Below, one piece after another: positions 16,867 through 25,440 of a stretch of 64,000 bases of DNA. Where the stretch lies: contig CACYVN010000008.1 of the NCBI GenBank assembly GCA_902777855.1, positions 62,001 to 126,000 of the forward strand, written 5' to 3'. Every line of letters starts with the position of its first letter. The stretch's first letter is position 1. The notes below the pieces were generated by a model. It saw only the letters and a program-made list of their open reading frames with translations, did no database searches and was not told the DNA's origin. A program made the position numbers and the translations under genes. Origin of the DNA: an uncultured bacterium (GTDB lineage Bacteria; Cyanobacteriota; Vampirovibrionia; Gastranaerophilales; Gastranaerophilaceae).

Positions 16867-18354
16867 ATGAATATTGTTGAAAAATTAAAAAATACGGATT
16901 ATGAACATAAAGCATTTATAATCTTTTTATGTGTTCATTTAATTGTTTGGAGTGCGATAGGACTGATTCGTACGATATTACCGACAGATGCATTAGAGGG
17001 TATTTACTGGGGAAGTTTGGGCGATTTTGGGACCCCAAAGCATCCGCCGTTCGCGGGTTGGGTAACATACTGTGTTTATGTTCTTTTTAAAAGCGATTTT
17101 TCAATATATTTTGTAAGTCAGGCTTTTGTTATTGGTGGTTTTTATTATATTTATAAACTTGGTAGGATATTTCTTGACGAAAACAGGGCGATGCTTTCTG
17201 TTATTTTGCTTGAAGGATGCTGGGTTTACAGTTACATAACAGGCTACTACGGTTTTAATCCCGATGTTATTTTATTATTTTTATTGCCTTTGCTTACTTA
17301 TGTTTTTTATCGTTGCATGACAGAAAGCAGAAATATTGACTGGATTAATTTAGGGTTAATTGTCGGAATATGTTTCCTTAATAAATATCAGACGATTTTA
17401 ATTTTAATTCCGATGTTTATTTGGGCGTTGATGTTTAAAAGAGAAGTATTTAAAAACAAAATGTTCTATGTTTCTGTCATAATCGCATATTTGCTGTTTG
17501 CCCCGCACTTGCACTGGATGATAAAATATGATTTCTTCCCTCTGATGTATTTTGAGGGCGAACTCGGGAGTTCCTCATGGCTAAATCACATAAAAGCACC
17601 GTTAATGCTTATATTTATGCAGATTTGTGCAGTAGCCGGCACGTTATTGATTTTTGGATTATTGAAATTTAAACAAAAATCACCTTTTAAATTGGGAGAA
17701 AATCTTGATAAAGAAAAAACCTGGATGTTAGTGCTATTCTATTTCTTCCCTGTTGTTGTAACAACGGTGATGGTTGCATTTGGCGGAGCCACTCGTTTTC
17801 GCTGGGGGTTTGAGTTTTTGTATTTAACTGCCATTATGCTTTTTTATTTATTCCCGACAAAAGAAATTTCAAAAGATGATTTTAGATTTTCGCTAAGATT
17901 TGCTTATGTGATTATGCTGATTGTATTTTTGTCTCTCGGCACTTTGCTTGCAGTTGAAAAAAATTATAGAAGCCGATATCCTGTCACTCAGATTTATTCT
18001 GATATGAATAAAATATGGGCAAAAGAATATAACACTCCTTTAAAATATTTTGGCGGATACATTGAATGGACTTTGCCTTTAACAATATATGGTAAAGACC
18101 ATCAGCAAATAATTCTTGATACCAACGGATATAAAAATCCTTGGATAGATGAACAGGATTTGAAAAAATCCGGTATAATCATTATTGGAAGGGATGAAGA
18201 ACATATTTATGATGATACCCAAAAGGCTTGTCCTTATCTGGATGAATCTTACGAAATAATTCCTATTCCATATAGTTTTAAGGTGAAAAACGCTTTTGGG
18301 CAGGAAAGACAGTATGATATTTTTTATCATATTGTTCCTCCGATGAATAAATAA
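16867..18354 (+). CDS. Glycosyltransferase family 39 (ArnT/PMT-like) membrane protein
   Basis: A 495-residue polytopic membrane protein with about ten helices. After the first helix comes 'LPTDALEGIYWGSLGDFGTP' and KHPPFAGW, the Asp/Glu-rich periplasmic loop and HPP motif of GT39 enzymes, which move a sugar from a lipid phosphate carrier. The C-terminal 90 residues are a soluble periplasmic part. Acceptor (lipid A, protein or glycan) cannot be told. AGAGAG precedes the ATG. Confidence 0.8.
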   Translation: MNIVEKLKNTDYEHKAFIIFLCVHLIVWSAIGLIRTILPTDALEGIYWGSLGDFGTPKHPPFAGWVTYCVYVLFKSDFSIYFVSQAFVIGGFYYIYKLGRIFLDENRAMLSVILLEGCWVYSYITGYYGFNPDVILLFLLPLLTYVFYRCMTESRNIDWINLGLIVGICFLNKYQTILILIPMFIWALMFKREVFKNKMFYVSVIIAYLLFAPHLHWMIKYDFFPLMYFEGELGSSSWLNHIKAPLMLIFMQICAVAGTLLIFGLLKFKQKSPFKLGENLDKEKTWMLVLFYFFPVVVTTVMVAFGGATRFRWGFEFLYLTAIMLFYLFPTKEISKDDFRFSLRFAYVIMLIVFLSLGTLLAVEKNYRSRYPVTQIYSDMNKIWAKEYNTPLKYFGGYIEWTLPLTIYGKDHQQIILDTNGYKNPWIDEQDLKKSGIIIIGRDEEHIYDDTQKACPYLDESYEIIPIPYSFKVKNAFGQERQYDIFYHIVPPMNK

Positions 18355-18423
18355 TATAATTAAATTATGCGAATATTTTTTTATAATGTGTTTTGAGCTT
18401 TTTATTTTGAAAGGAGATTTACT

Positions 18424-19158
18424 ATGTCAGAACAAACAATAACTGAAAACAATTCAGGTATGGGTAAAGGGATTTCTGTCTCAGGTGAAGTTGCAAACAG
18501 ATTCAATTGGGGTGCGTTTTTCCTTAGCTGGATTTGGGGTTTAGGAAACAACTCATTTATAACATTTCTTATTTGGACTTCTTGTCTGATTATTTTCATC
18601 CCGCTAATAGGTATTTTTGCGCCTTTAGGTTTTGCTATATGGTTTGGTATTAAAGGCAATGAATGGGCTTGGCAAAACAAACATTTTGAAAGTATTGAAA
18701 AATTCCACGATTATCAGAGAAAATGGGCTACAGCGGGTGTAATTGTTTCTGTTATCTTTCCTGTGCTAATTGGAGCTTTGACGTTGCCTGTATTATTATC
18801 GTCAACCTCAACGGTAAAAAATCATACGTTAAGATTGAAAGAAGCAAGTGTTATTCAGCAGGCTACCATGATGCTTGAAGCCTTAGAGCAAAAGTGCGAA
18901 TTGTCTTCTGCCGGTCTTGCTCAGTGTTTTGAAAAACGAATGAATATTGTTAATAGAGATAATAATGTCATAAAAGCGGCGGATGGTACGATATGGACAT
19001 TTGAAGGGAACGGTGTTTGCAAAAATGCCGGGGAGTGCAAAGTCATTATAAATTCCGGTGATAGTGAAAATGATGAGGGGGAAATTCCTTTATATGTTAG
19101 CCCTAAAGGTTTTGTGTATGTCGAACAGTCTGATTTGGACAAATATAAAGGAGAGTAA
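18424..19158 (+). CDS. Membrane protein with WGAFF module and pilin-like C-terminus
   Basis: A 244-residue protein. Residues 26-95 carry the module FNWGAFFLSWIWGLGN ... GIKGNEWAWQNKHF with two membrane helices (a DUF2628-like arrangement). A third hydrophobic helix (about 100-125) is followed by an exported domain with four Cys and a pseudopilin-like helix 'LRLKEASVIQQATMMLEALE'. AAAGGAG precedes the ATG. The next gene repeats the same module, so they form a pair. Function unknown. Confidence 0.75.
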   Translation: MSEQTITENNSGMGKGISVSGEVANRFNWGAFFLSWIWGLGNNSFITFLIWTSCLIIFIPLIGIFAPLGFAIWFGIKGNEWAWQNKHFESIEKFHDYQRKWATAGVIVSVIFPVLIGALTLPVLLSSTSTVKNHTLRLKEASVIQQATMMLEALEQKCELSSAGLAQCFEKRMNIVNRDNNVIKAADGTIWTFEGNGVCKNAGECKVIINSGDSENDEGEIPLYVSPKGFVYVEQSDLDKYKGE

Positions 19159-19173
19159 TAAGGAGATTTGGAA

Positions 19174-20373
19174 ATGGTAGAGAACAAACTTCAGGTAAAC
19201 GAACGACTTTTTTCATTTGATGGTATAATCGGGCGGCACGCTTATCTTGTTAATATGGTAATTATTTGTGCTTTAAGTACGCTTGTAATATTGCCGTATA
19301 CCACTTATTTATATACGCATATCGGGAATATTGGTGATATTTTTCAGCCTGCAAATATGTTTGCAAAGATGCCGTTGATTTTAAAGGTTTGGACTATTGC
19401 TGCTACTGCAGGAGTTTGTACTCTGTCTGTTTCAAATATTTACAGAAGATTAAACGATATATTCGGGGAAGTTAGAAACGGTACGAATGCAGTTTTAAGT
19501 GCGCTTAGTGTCCTGGCTTCTTTTTCATTTGTGATGCCTATATTGACAGGGGCGTTGTTTATGTTTCTGTCTTTTATCTTAAGTTTGGTCTTGTTATTTA
19601 CAAGAGGCAAAATTACAAATACATTCCCTTATGATTATAAAAAAGAGTTCAACTGGGGTGCATTTTTCGGAACTTGGATATGGGGATTATTTAATAAGAC
19701 TTATATAACCTTGTGGTATCTGTTACTATGGTGGACTCCTCTGAGTTTTTACTTCCAGATGTATTGCGGACTTAAAGGTAACGAATGGGCGTTTAAAAAC
19801 AAAAATTGTACCGATGTAAAAGAGTTTAACAAGTCTCAGGAAAAACAAACCTTAATTTTTACAATTTTGAGTTTAATTATTATTCCGGTATTGTATTTCA
19901 TTCTTATATTTGCAATAATCGCTGTTATGGCTGTTTTTGCTATTGCTGACACAAATAAATCTGCAGGTGCACCAAAGACGTTAAATAGTATAGAATCAAA
20001 TATAGATAAGATGCTTAATGGTATATTATCACTATATTTTGAGAGATACGATATTACTGATTACGAAAATAAATTCTATGTATCAAATGACGTTTGGGAA
20101 AATGCTGATTTTAAATCCAAAAAGGACATGCTTGAACTTGCGGCATCAAAATCAGCAGAAATAAGACGCGAAAGATTTATTAAAGAACAAAACTCCGGTA
20201 AAACAGCATATTTTTCAAAGACCAAAGAACTCCCGAGGACAAAAATATATTCTTCAACATCCAATCAATTACTCGGAGAATTTGTATCGGATGAACAGGC
20301 AATGAACGGGGCATTTAAAGATGCCATTCAGGCGGCTTTAAATGCGTACAGATTTTATAATATTGAAGAATAA
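19174..20373 (+). CDS. Membrane protein with DUF805-like and WGAFF modules
   Basis: A 399-residue protein. Residues about 10-140 resemble DUF805 ('LFSFDGIIGRHAYLVNMVII', 'NIYRRLNDI') with four helices. Residues about 155-215 repeat the neighbour's module (FNWGAFFGTWIWGLFNK ... GLKGNEWAFKNKNC). A further helix follows, then a soluble 130-residue tail with a helical repeat. The ATG at 19174 is chosen because AAGGAG lies 8 bases upstream, too close to the earlier TTG. Separated from the previous gene by 15 bases; operon. Confidence 0.75.
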   Translation: MVENKLQVNERLFSFDGIIGRHAYLVNMVIICALSTLVILPYTTYLYTHIGNIGDIFQPANMFAKMPLILKVWTIAATAGVCTLSVSNIYRRLNDIFGEVRNGTNAVLSALSVLASFSFVMPILTGALFMFLSFILSLVLLFTRGKITNTFPYDYKKEFNWGAFFGTWIWGLFNKTYITLWYLLLWWTPLSFYFQMYCGLKGNEWAFKNKNCTDVKEFNKSQEKQTLIFTILSLIIIPVLYFILIFAIIAVMAVFAIADTNKSAGAPKTLNSIESNIDKMLNGILSLYFERYDITDYENKFYVSNDVWENADFKSKKDMLELAASKSAEIRRERFIKEQNSGKTAYFSKTKELPRTKIYSSTSNQLLGEFVSDEQAMNGAFKDAIQAALNAYRFYNIEE

Positions 20374-20439
20374 TAGTTTTGTATATAAATACCAGTTGTA
20401 TTGTTTATGTAAATTTTAATTGTGTGAAATTGTTTAAAA

Positions 20440-20793
20440 TTATTCAGGATTAATCATATAATCAAAAACTGAATATTTATTCTTTGTAACACTGTTTGAT
20501 TTTACCCATTTTTGGTGCGATGCTTTTATTGCATCAAACCATGTTGCATCAGGACTTAATTTATTGCTTTTTATAATTTCTCTGATTTCGGTTAAACCGT
20601 CATTGCTCAGAGTACCGTTTTTCTCAAAAACATCAAAACCTAAGTCGTAAATTAAGGCTTTATTTGATATATGCCCTCTTAATCCGTTGTTGTATACAAG
20701 CCTTTCTGCAAAACTTTTGTCAATTTGAGCATATTTTGTAAAATCTTTTGCTGCATTTTTAATTGTTGATTCAATCATACTTACTTTTGGCAT
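20440..20793 (-). CDS. Hypothetical protein downstream of coaX
   Basis: A 117-residue soluble, mixed-charge, probably helical protein with no recognised motif. GGAG stands before the ATG, and it overlaps the end of coaX by 13 bases, so it is made with it. No cofactor-related motif is visible. Confidence 0.65.
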   Translation of the reverse strand: MPKVSMIESTIKNAAKDFTKYAQIDKSFAERLVYNNGLRGHISNKALIYDLGFDVFEKNGTLSNDGLTEIREIIKSNKLSPDATWFDAIKASHQKWVKSNSVTKNKYSVFDYMINPE

Positions 20794-21572
20794 ATTTTAA
20801 CTCCTGTAGATACATATGATTTTTTATTCAATTCGTATATATGTTTGAGACCTTCGAGTGTTAGTATCGGATTAATAATATCAAATTTACGTTTCATGTA
20901 ATTTGCCATCAGTCCGCTATATCCGCCTGTCGCTACGAGTTTTACACTCTCTCCGAGTTCATTTTCACATTGCTCAACAAGTCCGTCAACCCCACAGGCA
21001 CATCCCCTTATTACTCCTGCAAGAATGGCATCTTTCGTATTTTGTGCAACTGCAACAGGGGAAAAATCCATCTCAATTTGCGGGAGTTTTGAAGTGGAAC
21101 TATAAAGGCTTTTTAATTGAGTTCTAAGCCCCGGTATAATTATTCCTCCGCAAAATTCTTTTTTTGAGTTTACAATATCAAATGTCGTTGCTGTCCCAAA
21201 ATCAATTACAATAGCAGCTCCAATATTCATTTTTGCAACGGCCGATGCGTTTGCGATTCTGTCTGCTCCGACCTCTTCAGGATTATCTGCAATAATTTTT
21301 ACTCCGCATTCAATTCTGTTTGAAACGACCACGGGTTCAAGGTTAAAAACATTTTTTACCGCATTTTCAAATTTTTCGTCTAATTCTTCCACTACGGAGC
21401 CGATTACGCAAGCATCTATTGGGTAATCTCTGAAAATGGTTTTTAGCAGATTTTCATATTCAATTTGTCCTAAATCTCTGTCTGAAGCCAAACGGAACTC
21501 ATTTTTATATTCGTCTTTATCAAAAAGACCGAGAGTTATATTAGTATTTCCTATATCGGCGGTTAACAGCAT
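20781..21572 (-). CDS. coaX: Type III pantothenate kinase
   Basis: First step of coenzyme A synthesis, phosphorylating pantothenate with ATP. The 263-residue ASKHA-fold protein has phosphate-1 motif ADIGNTNITLG, the GADR motif in 'EEVGADRIANASAVAK', VIDFGTATTFDIV and the adenosine-site GGYSG. Length and motifs match type III enzymes, which need a monovalent cation. The 4 bases between terminator T run and ATG are tight. Confidence 0.93.
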   Translation of the reverse strand: MLLTADIGNTNITLGLFDKDEYKNEFRLASDRDLGQIEYENLLKTIFRDYPIDACVIGSVVEELDEKFENAVKNVFNLEPVVVSNRIECGVKIIADNPEEVGADRIANASAVAKMNIGAAIVIDFGTATTFDIVNSKKEFCGGIIIPGLRTQLKSLYSSTSKLPQIEMDFSPVAVAQNTKDAILAGVIRGCACGVDGLVEQCENELGESVKLVATGGYSGLMANYMKRKFDIINPILTLEGLKHIYELNKKSYVSTGVKICQK

Positions 21573-21574
21573 AA

Positions 21575-21606
21575 AAATAATCCTTGAGTAAACTTCAAGG
21601 ATTATT
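21575..21606 (-). terminator. Terminator of the small gene 21636-21833
   Basis: Minus-strand stem AATAATCCTTGAAG/CTCAAGGATTATT followed by TTTT. Its T run overlaps the ribosome-binding region of coaX, so the two genes are insulated or the hairpin also affects coaX translation. Confidence 0.75.
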
Positions 21607-21635
21607 CTATAATAAACTTTTTATATTCGCAATAT

Positions 21636-21833
21636 TTAGTTTACACCTGAAGCGGTTGAATTACTGTTGCTTGCAGGTTTGAATGAAATAGGACCGGTAG
21701 TATTATATTGCGGATTGTTCAGCCATTCTGCAAATAATAATTTTGGTTTCTTTGTATCCTGTTTTTGAGTATATGGTTTAAATTGTGATTCATGTTCTCT
21801 TGTTACTTTCCCAACTCCGTTTATTTTGCTCAT
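21636..21833 (-). CDS. Small hypothetical protein
   Basis: A 65-residue polar, basic protein rich in Asn, Ser, Thr and Lys. The start is the ATG at 21833, since GGAGG is 7 bases upstream of it and abuts the other ATG at 21839. A TGAAATTCT-N15-TTTATA motif lies upstream and an HLR1 box beyond it. No known family. Confidence 0.6.
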   Translation of the reverse strand: MSKINGVGKVTREHESQFKPYTQKQDTKKPKLLFAEWLNNPQYNTTGPISFKPASNSNSTASGVN

Positions 21834-21873
21834 AATCATTCCTCCGAATAAACATACTTCTTTCTTATATTTA

Positions 21874-21903
21874 TATAAAGTATTTTTTAATGACAGAATT
21901 TCA
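21874..21903 (-). promoter_or_regulatory. TGAAATTCT-N15-TTTATA promoter-like motif (site g)
   Basis: A variant of the shared motif, read on the minus strand before the 65-residue protein gene. The spacer is 15 bases as in the other sites, and the -10-like half is again TTTATATA preceded by AATAC. Confidence 0.45.
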
Positions 21904-21919
21904 CAAAATCAAAAATATT

Positions 21920-21937
21920 GTTACATTTCTTTACAAA
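21920..21937. promoter_or_regulatory. Perfect HLR1-type (RpaB) box
   Basis: GTTACATTTCTTTACAAA fits the cyanobacterial HLR1 consensus (G/T)TTACA(T/A)2NN(G/T)TTACA(T/A)2 at every position. It lies 42 bases before the tuf -35 and 16 bases beyond the TGAAATTCT motif of the divergent small gene, so it could act on either. Confidence 0.55.
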
Positions 21938-21979
21938 TTATTTCCGAGCTTAATTTATGCGATTTATTGACTCATGTAC

Positions 21980-22007
21980 TTGACAAAGTTTTATGAGCAC
22001 ATATACT
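21980..22007 (+). promoter_or_regulatory. tuf promoter, TTGACA-N16-TATACT
   Basis: TTGACA at 21980-21985 and TATACT at 22002-22007, giving a leader of about 65 bases before tuf. Confidence 0.8.
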
Positions 22008-22078
22008 AAAAATGTGTTATAGAATACTAAACATTAGTAGGATAATAAGTTAGACAAAAAGAAAAGGAGATTAATCTC

Positions 22079-23287
22079 ATGGCACGTGAAAAGTATGAAC
22101 GTACGAAACCGCACGTTAACGTAGGTACAATCGGCCACGTTGACCACGGTAAAACAACATTAACCGCAGCTATTACAGGTGTTATGGCTGCTGCAGGTAA
22201 AGCAGATGCTAAGAAATTCGATGAAATCGATGCTGCTCCTGAAGAAAGAGCTCGTGGTATTACCATCGCAACAGCTCACGTTGAATATGAAACAGATGCA
22301 AGACACTATGCACACGTAGACTGCCCGGGACACGCTGACTATGTTAAAAACATGATTACTGGTGCAGCTCAAATGGACGGCGCTATCCTCGTTGTTGCAG
22401 CAACTGATGGTGCTATGCCTCAGACTCGTGAACACATCTTGCTTGCAAGACAGGTTGGTGTACCTAACTTGGTTGTATTCTTGAACAAATGTGATATGGT
22501 TGACGATCCTGAATTGTTAGAATTGGTTGAAATGGAAGTTAGAGAACTTCTTTCATCTTATGAATTCGACGGCGACAACATTCCGTTTATTCACGGTTCT
22601 GCATTGAAGGCATTGGAAGCAGTTCAAGCTAATCCAAATATTCAAAGAGGACAAGATAAATGGGTTGATAAAATTTGGGAATTGATGGATGCTATCGATT
22701 CTTACTTCCCAACTCCTGAACGTGACTTAGACAAACCGTTCTTGATGCCTGTTGAAGACGTATTCTCTATCACAGGTCGTGGTACTGTTGCTACAGGTCG
22801 TGTAGAACGTGGTGTTGTCAAAGTTGGTGACGAAGTTGAATTAGTTGGTTTAGGTGAAACTAAGAAAACTACTGTTACCGGTGTTGAAATGTTCAGAAAA
22901 TCTCTTGATCAAGGTCAAGCAGGTGATAATATTGGTGCATTGCTTCGTGGTATTGATAAAACTGAAATCCAACGTGGTCAGGTTTTATGTAAACCGGGTT
23001 CAATTCACCCACATACTCACTTCACAGCTAACGTTTACGTTTTGACTAAAGAAGAAGGCGGGCGTCACACTCCATTCTTCCCTGGTTACAGACCTCAGTT
23101 CTACATCAGAACAACTGACGTTACAGGTGAAATCAAATTCGACGGTCAAATGGTAATGCCTGGTGATAACGTTGTAATGGAAGTTACACTTATTAATCCG
23201 GTAGCAATCGAAGAAGGTATGAGATTTGCTATTCGTGAAGGCGGCAGAACTGTTGGTGCCGGTGTTGTTGACAAAATTATTGAATAA
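22079..23287 (+). CDS. tuf: Translation elongation factor Tu
   Basis: GTPase that brings aminoacyl-tRNA to the ribosome. The 402-residue protein has G1 GHVDHGKT (19-26), G2 RGITI, G3 [12 protein letters not shown] and G4 NKCD, and then the two beta-barrel domains with '[20 protein letters not shown]'. It is about eight residues longer than E. coli EF-Tu, mostly through an insertion after the G-domain ('[13 protein letters not shown]'). AAAAGGAG precedes the ATG. It stands alone with its own promoter and terminator, not in a str operon. Confidence 0.98.
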   Translation: MAREKYERTKPHVNVGTIGHVDHGKTTLTAAITGVMAAAGKADAKKFDEIDAAPEERARGITIATAHVEYETDARHYAHVDCPGHADYVKNMITGAAQMDGAILVVAATDGAMPQTREHILLARQVGVPNLVVFLNKCDMVDDPELLELVEMEVRELLSSYEFDGDNIPFIHGSALKALEAVQANPNIQRGQDKWVDKIWELMDAIDSYFPTPERDLDKPFLMPVEDVFSITGRGTVATGRVERGVVKVGDEVELVGLGETKKTTVTGVEMFRKSLDQGQAGDNIGALLRGIDKTEIQRGQVLCKPGSIHPHTHFTANVYVLTKEEGGRHTPFFPGYRPQFYIRTTDVTGEIKFDGQMVMPGDNVVMEVTLINPVAIEEGMRFAIREGGRTVGAGVVDKIIE

Positions 23288-23301
23288 TTTTATAAACAAA
23301 C

Positions 23302-23338
23302 AAAAAAGACCTTGGTATTTATACCGAGGTCTTTTTTT
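23302..23338 (+). terminator. Terminator of tuf
   Basis: Stem AAAAGACCTTGGTAT/ATACCGAGGTCTTTT around TT, followed by T residues. Confidence 0.9.
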
Positions 23339-23340
23339 GT

Positions 23341-23697
23341 CCATAATGTATATTATGGACTTCTTTTATATTGTTCATTTTTTCTTTTTGTCTTGAAGCA
23401 AAAAGAAAAAACGAACCAAAAAAGAAAAACTCGCTGATTACAATACCGCCTAACGGCGGCATAAGACTGCTGACGCAGTAATATGTGTTTTTGCCTGTCG
23501 GCAAAAATCTCTTAGCGCGCCTAAGGACAACGGCGCGCGCTTGATGAGTTTTTATCAAAGGCGCCGTAGTTTTAGGCGCCTGATTGATTTTTGTCCGTAA
23601 GGACAAAAACGAATGAACATTTTATACTTATATCTTATGCGCGGAGCGATGCAGGAAAGTGAACAAAATTAAAGAGAATACACAATATACATTATGG
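23341..23697. repeat. Modular hairpin-rich repeat, copy 2 (inverted)
   Basis: Bounded by the 14-bp inverted repeat CCATAATGTATATT at 23341-23354 and 23684-23697. Inside are the same modules as in 7970-8393 in reverse order: 23440-23518 and 23575-23652 match copy 1. Between them copy 2 carries 56 extra bases with its own hairpin (GGCGC...GCGCC). No gene is supported across this stretch. Confidence 0.78.
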
Positions 23698-23720
23698 TGT
23701 GAAAATAGTGATTTCATATA

Positions 23721-23752
23721 AAAAAGACCTGAACTTTTGTTCAAGTCTTTTT
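23721..23752. terminator. Terminator of the CopG-like pair (minus strand)
   Basis: Stem AAAAGACcTGAAC/GTTCA-AGTCTTTT around TTTT with A and T runs on both sides. It follows the 53-residue gene on the minus strand. Confidence 0.7.
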
Positions 23753-23812
23753 AATACTTTCTAATAACCTGTTTACTCTAAGAATAATAATTTTCCCCTA
23801 AAGAAGTCCTTT

Positions 23813-23974
23813 TTATGCTAACAAATATTCTAATAATTCAGCGTTAGCTCTTGCTTTCTTTCTTCTGTACAAGTATTTTTCTACTGCGGATTTTATAGTC
23901 TTTTCTTTTTGAGTGAGACTGTTATCAAGCAGTTCAATATACTTGTAAACTGTTGTCATTTGATAATCTTTCAT
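23813..23974 (-). CDS. Small CopG-related protein (53 residues)
   Basis: A short gene, MKDYQMTTVYKYIELLDNSL at its start and NAELLEYLLA at its end. The C-terminal half ('AVEKYLYRRKKARANAELL') resembles the C-terminal half of the upstream CopG-like protein ('EALRTYMYRNQVRNSSKSV' and NAELLDALLG), but the N-terminal DNA-binding beta strand is missing. AGGGGA lies just before the ATG and the CopG stop is 25 bases upstream, so they form a pair. It may be a dimerisation partner or a toxin-like element; not recognised. Confidence 0.6.
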   Translation of the reverse strand: MKDYQMTTVYKYIELLDNSLTQKEKTIKSAVEKYLYRRKKARANAELLEYLLA

Positions 23975-23999
23975 TTCCCCTGTCCTTGTTTTTTATCAT

Positions 24000-24188
24000 T
24001 TATCCAAGTAGAGCATCTAAAAGCTCTGCGTTAGAAACTGATTTGCTTGAATTTCTTACCTGATTTCTGTACATGTAAGTTCTTAATGCTTCCCTGATTA
24101 ATTCAGATCTCGTTCTGTTTTCGTTGTTTGCTACAGAATCGATTTCGTCTAAAAATTTTTCCGGCATTGAAATTAATACTCTTGCCAT
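24000..24188 (-). CDS. Ribbon-helix-helix (CopG-type) DNA-binding protein
   Basis: A 62-residue protein: beta strand ARVLISMPEKFLDEID, helix 1, then 'NENRTRSELIREALRTYM' with the RSELIREAL helix typical of RHH repressors/antitoxins. AAAGGAG 7 bases before the ATG at 24188 decides the start; the 13 upstream codons are non-coding. The GCAATTTT-N15-TTTATA motif and an HLR1-like box lie upstream, so autoregulation or RpaB control is possible. It leads a two-gene unit. Confidence 0.8.
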   Translation of the reverse strand: MARVLISMPEKFLDEIDSVANNENRTRSELIREALRTYMYRNQVRNSSKSVSNAELLDALLG

Positions 24189-24230
24189 TTTTTTCTCCTT
24201 TATTTTCCCTATATATTTCCCCGACATTAA

Positions 24231-24260
24231 TATAAAGTATTAATTCAATAAAAAATTGCT
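24231..24260 (-). promoter_or_regulatory. AGCAATTTT-N15-TTTATA promoter-like motif (site b)
   Basis: AGCAATTTT (24260-24252) and TTTATA (24236-24231) on the minus strand with a 15-base spacer, 42 bases before the CopG-like start. Confidence 0.5.
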
Positions 24261-24285
24261 AAATTTTACCTATTTTGTATATATT

Positions 24286-24303
24286 TTTGTAATATTTCGT
24301 AAT
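24286..24303 (-). promoter_or_regulatory. HLR1-like box, one mismatch
   Basis: On the minus strand ATTACGAAATATTACAAA has TTACG and TTACA in 10-base phase, as in HLR1 but with G for the last A of the first half. It lies upstream of site b. Confidence 0.3.
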
Positions 24304-24335
24304 ATAATCGTATAATGTTTGATATTTTTACTTTT

Positions 24336-25376
24336 TTATTCAGTTTTTGAATAAATGTTCAGAATATCAGGAGAATAAACTTCAGTTTTTTCATAGTGTA
24401 TATTAAAACTTTCGGATATATGTTCTCTGTTGAAGCCGTTAAAGCATGACTTCCCGTTGTTATCGCAAAGTATTTTCGGGGCAATGAAATGGTACAGTTT
24501 ATCTGCATAAGGCAAAAAACTTCCGGATAATATCCCTCCTGCCTCAACAAATATACTCATGATTCCAAATCCAAATGCTTTCTTTAGTACAAATTGGATA
24601 TCAAGTCTGTCTTTTATAACCGGTGTTTTTATGTATGTAATATTTTTCATTGTATTATGAACAGGTTTTTCACAAAATACATAAATATTCCCGTCTGTGT
24701 ATATTTTTGAATTGATATCTGTTTTAAGTTCTCTGTCAAGAATAATTTTTGTTTTGTGTTTCATTTCAGGATTGTCTGCTAAAATTGTTGCAGAAGATGT
24801 TAAAATTGAATCATAGTATGTTCTGATTTCTTTTGCCCGTTGTCTTGCATTGACGGATGTTATCCATTTTGAATCTCCGTTTGAAGTCGCAATTTTACCA
24901 TCTATTGTTGTTGCTGTTTTTAAAGCAATAAAGGGCAAGTTTTCGGTTTTGTTTTTTATAAATATTTCATTGAGTTTATTACATTCTTTTTCCATTATTG
25001 GCCCGATGATTTCAATACCGTTTTTTTGCAGAATTTCAAGACCTTTGCCTGAAACAAGAGGATTTGGATCTTTCATTCCGTAAACAACTCTTTTAATACC
25101 TTTTTCTATAATTATATCGGTGCATGGCGGTGTTTTACCTTTATGACAGCATGGCTCAAGATTAACTATGAGGGTACAATCTTTTGCATCTGTAATTTTA
25201 TTTAAGGCATCACGTTCTGCGTGTGCGCCCCCGCATTTTTTGTGATAACCTGTTGCAATTTCATTGCCGTTTTTATCTAAAATAACGCATCCTACCATCG
25301 GGTTTGGGGATGTTTGTCCGAGTGCAGTCCTTGCTAAATCTATGCATTTTGTCATTTCATTAAAATAATTATTCAT
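24336..25376 (-). CDS. ribD: Bifunctional riboflavin deaminase/reductase
   Basis: Second and third steps of riboflavin synthesis. The 346-residue protein has the N-terminal deaminase with zinc motif HAERDALNK and PCCHKGKTPPC (residues about 49-86), then the RibD C-terminal reductase with 'FIALKTATTIDGKIATSNGD' and 'FVEAGGILSGSFL' NADPH-binding region. The enzyme is complete. No ribE, ribA or FMN riboswitch is adjacent. The start has no strong ribosome site. Confidence 0.94.
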   Translation of the reverse strand: MNNYFNEMTKCIDLARTALGQTSPNPMVGCVILDKNGNEIATGYHKKCGGAHAERDALNKITDAKDCTLIVNLEPCCHKGKTPPCTDIIIEKGIKRVVYGMKDPNPLVSGKGLEILQKNGIEIIGPIMEKECNKLNEIFIKNKTENLPFIALKTATTIDGKIATSNGDSKWITSVNARQRAKEIRTYYDSILTSSATILADNPEMKHKTKIILDRELKTDINSKIYTDGNIYVFCEKPVHNTMKNITYIKTPVIKDRLDIQFVLKKAFGFGIMSIFVEAGGILSGSFLPYADKLYHFIAPKILCDNNGKSCFNGFNREHISESFNIHYEKTEVYSPDILNIYSKTE

Positions 25377-25440
25377 ATTTGTATTTTAGCAAAAATTATG
25401 TTAAATTTGTAGCGTAGGAGTTATTTTAAAGGAGTGAAAA

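Noticed and set aside
23319-23606. Minus-strand frame in the second hairpin repeat
   Set aside because: The frame covers the terminator and palindromic modules; not a gene.
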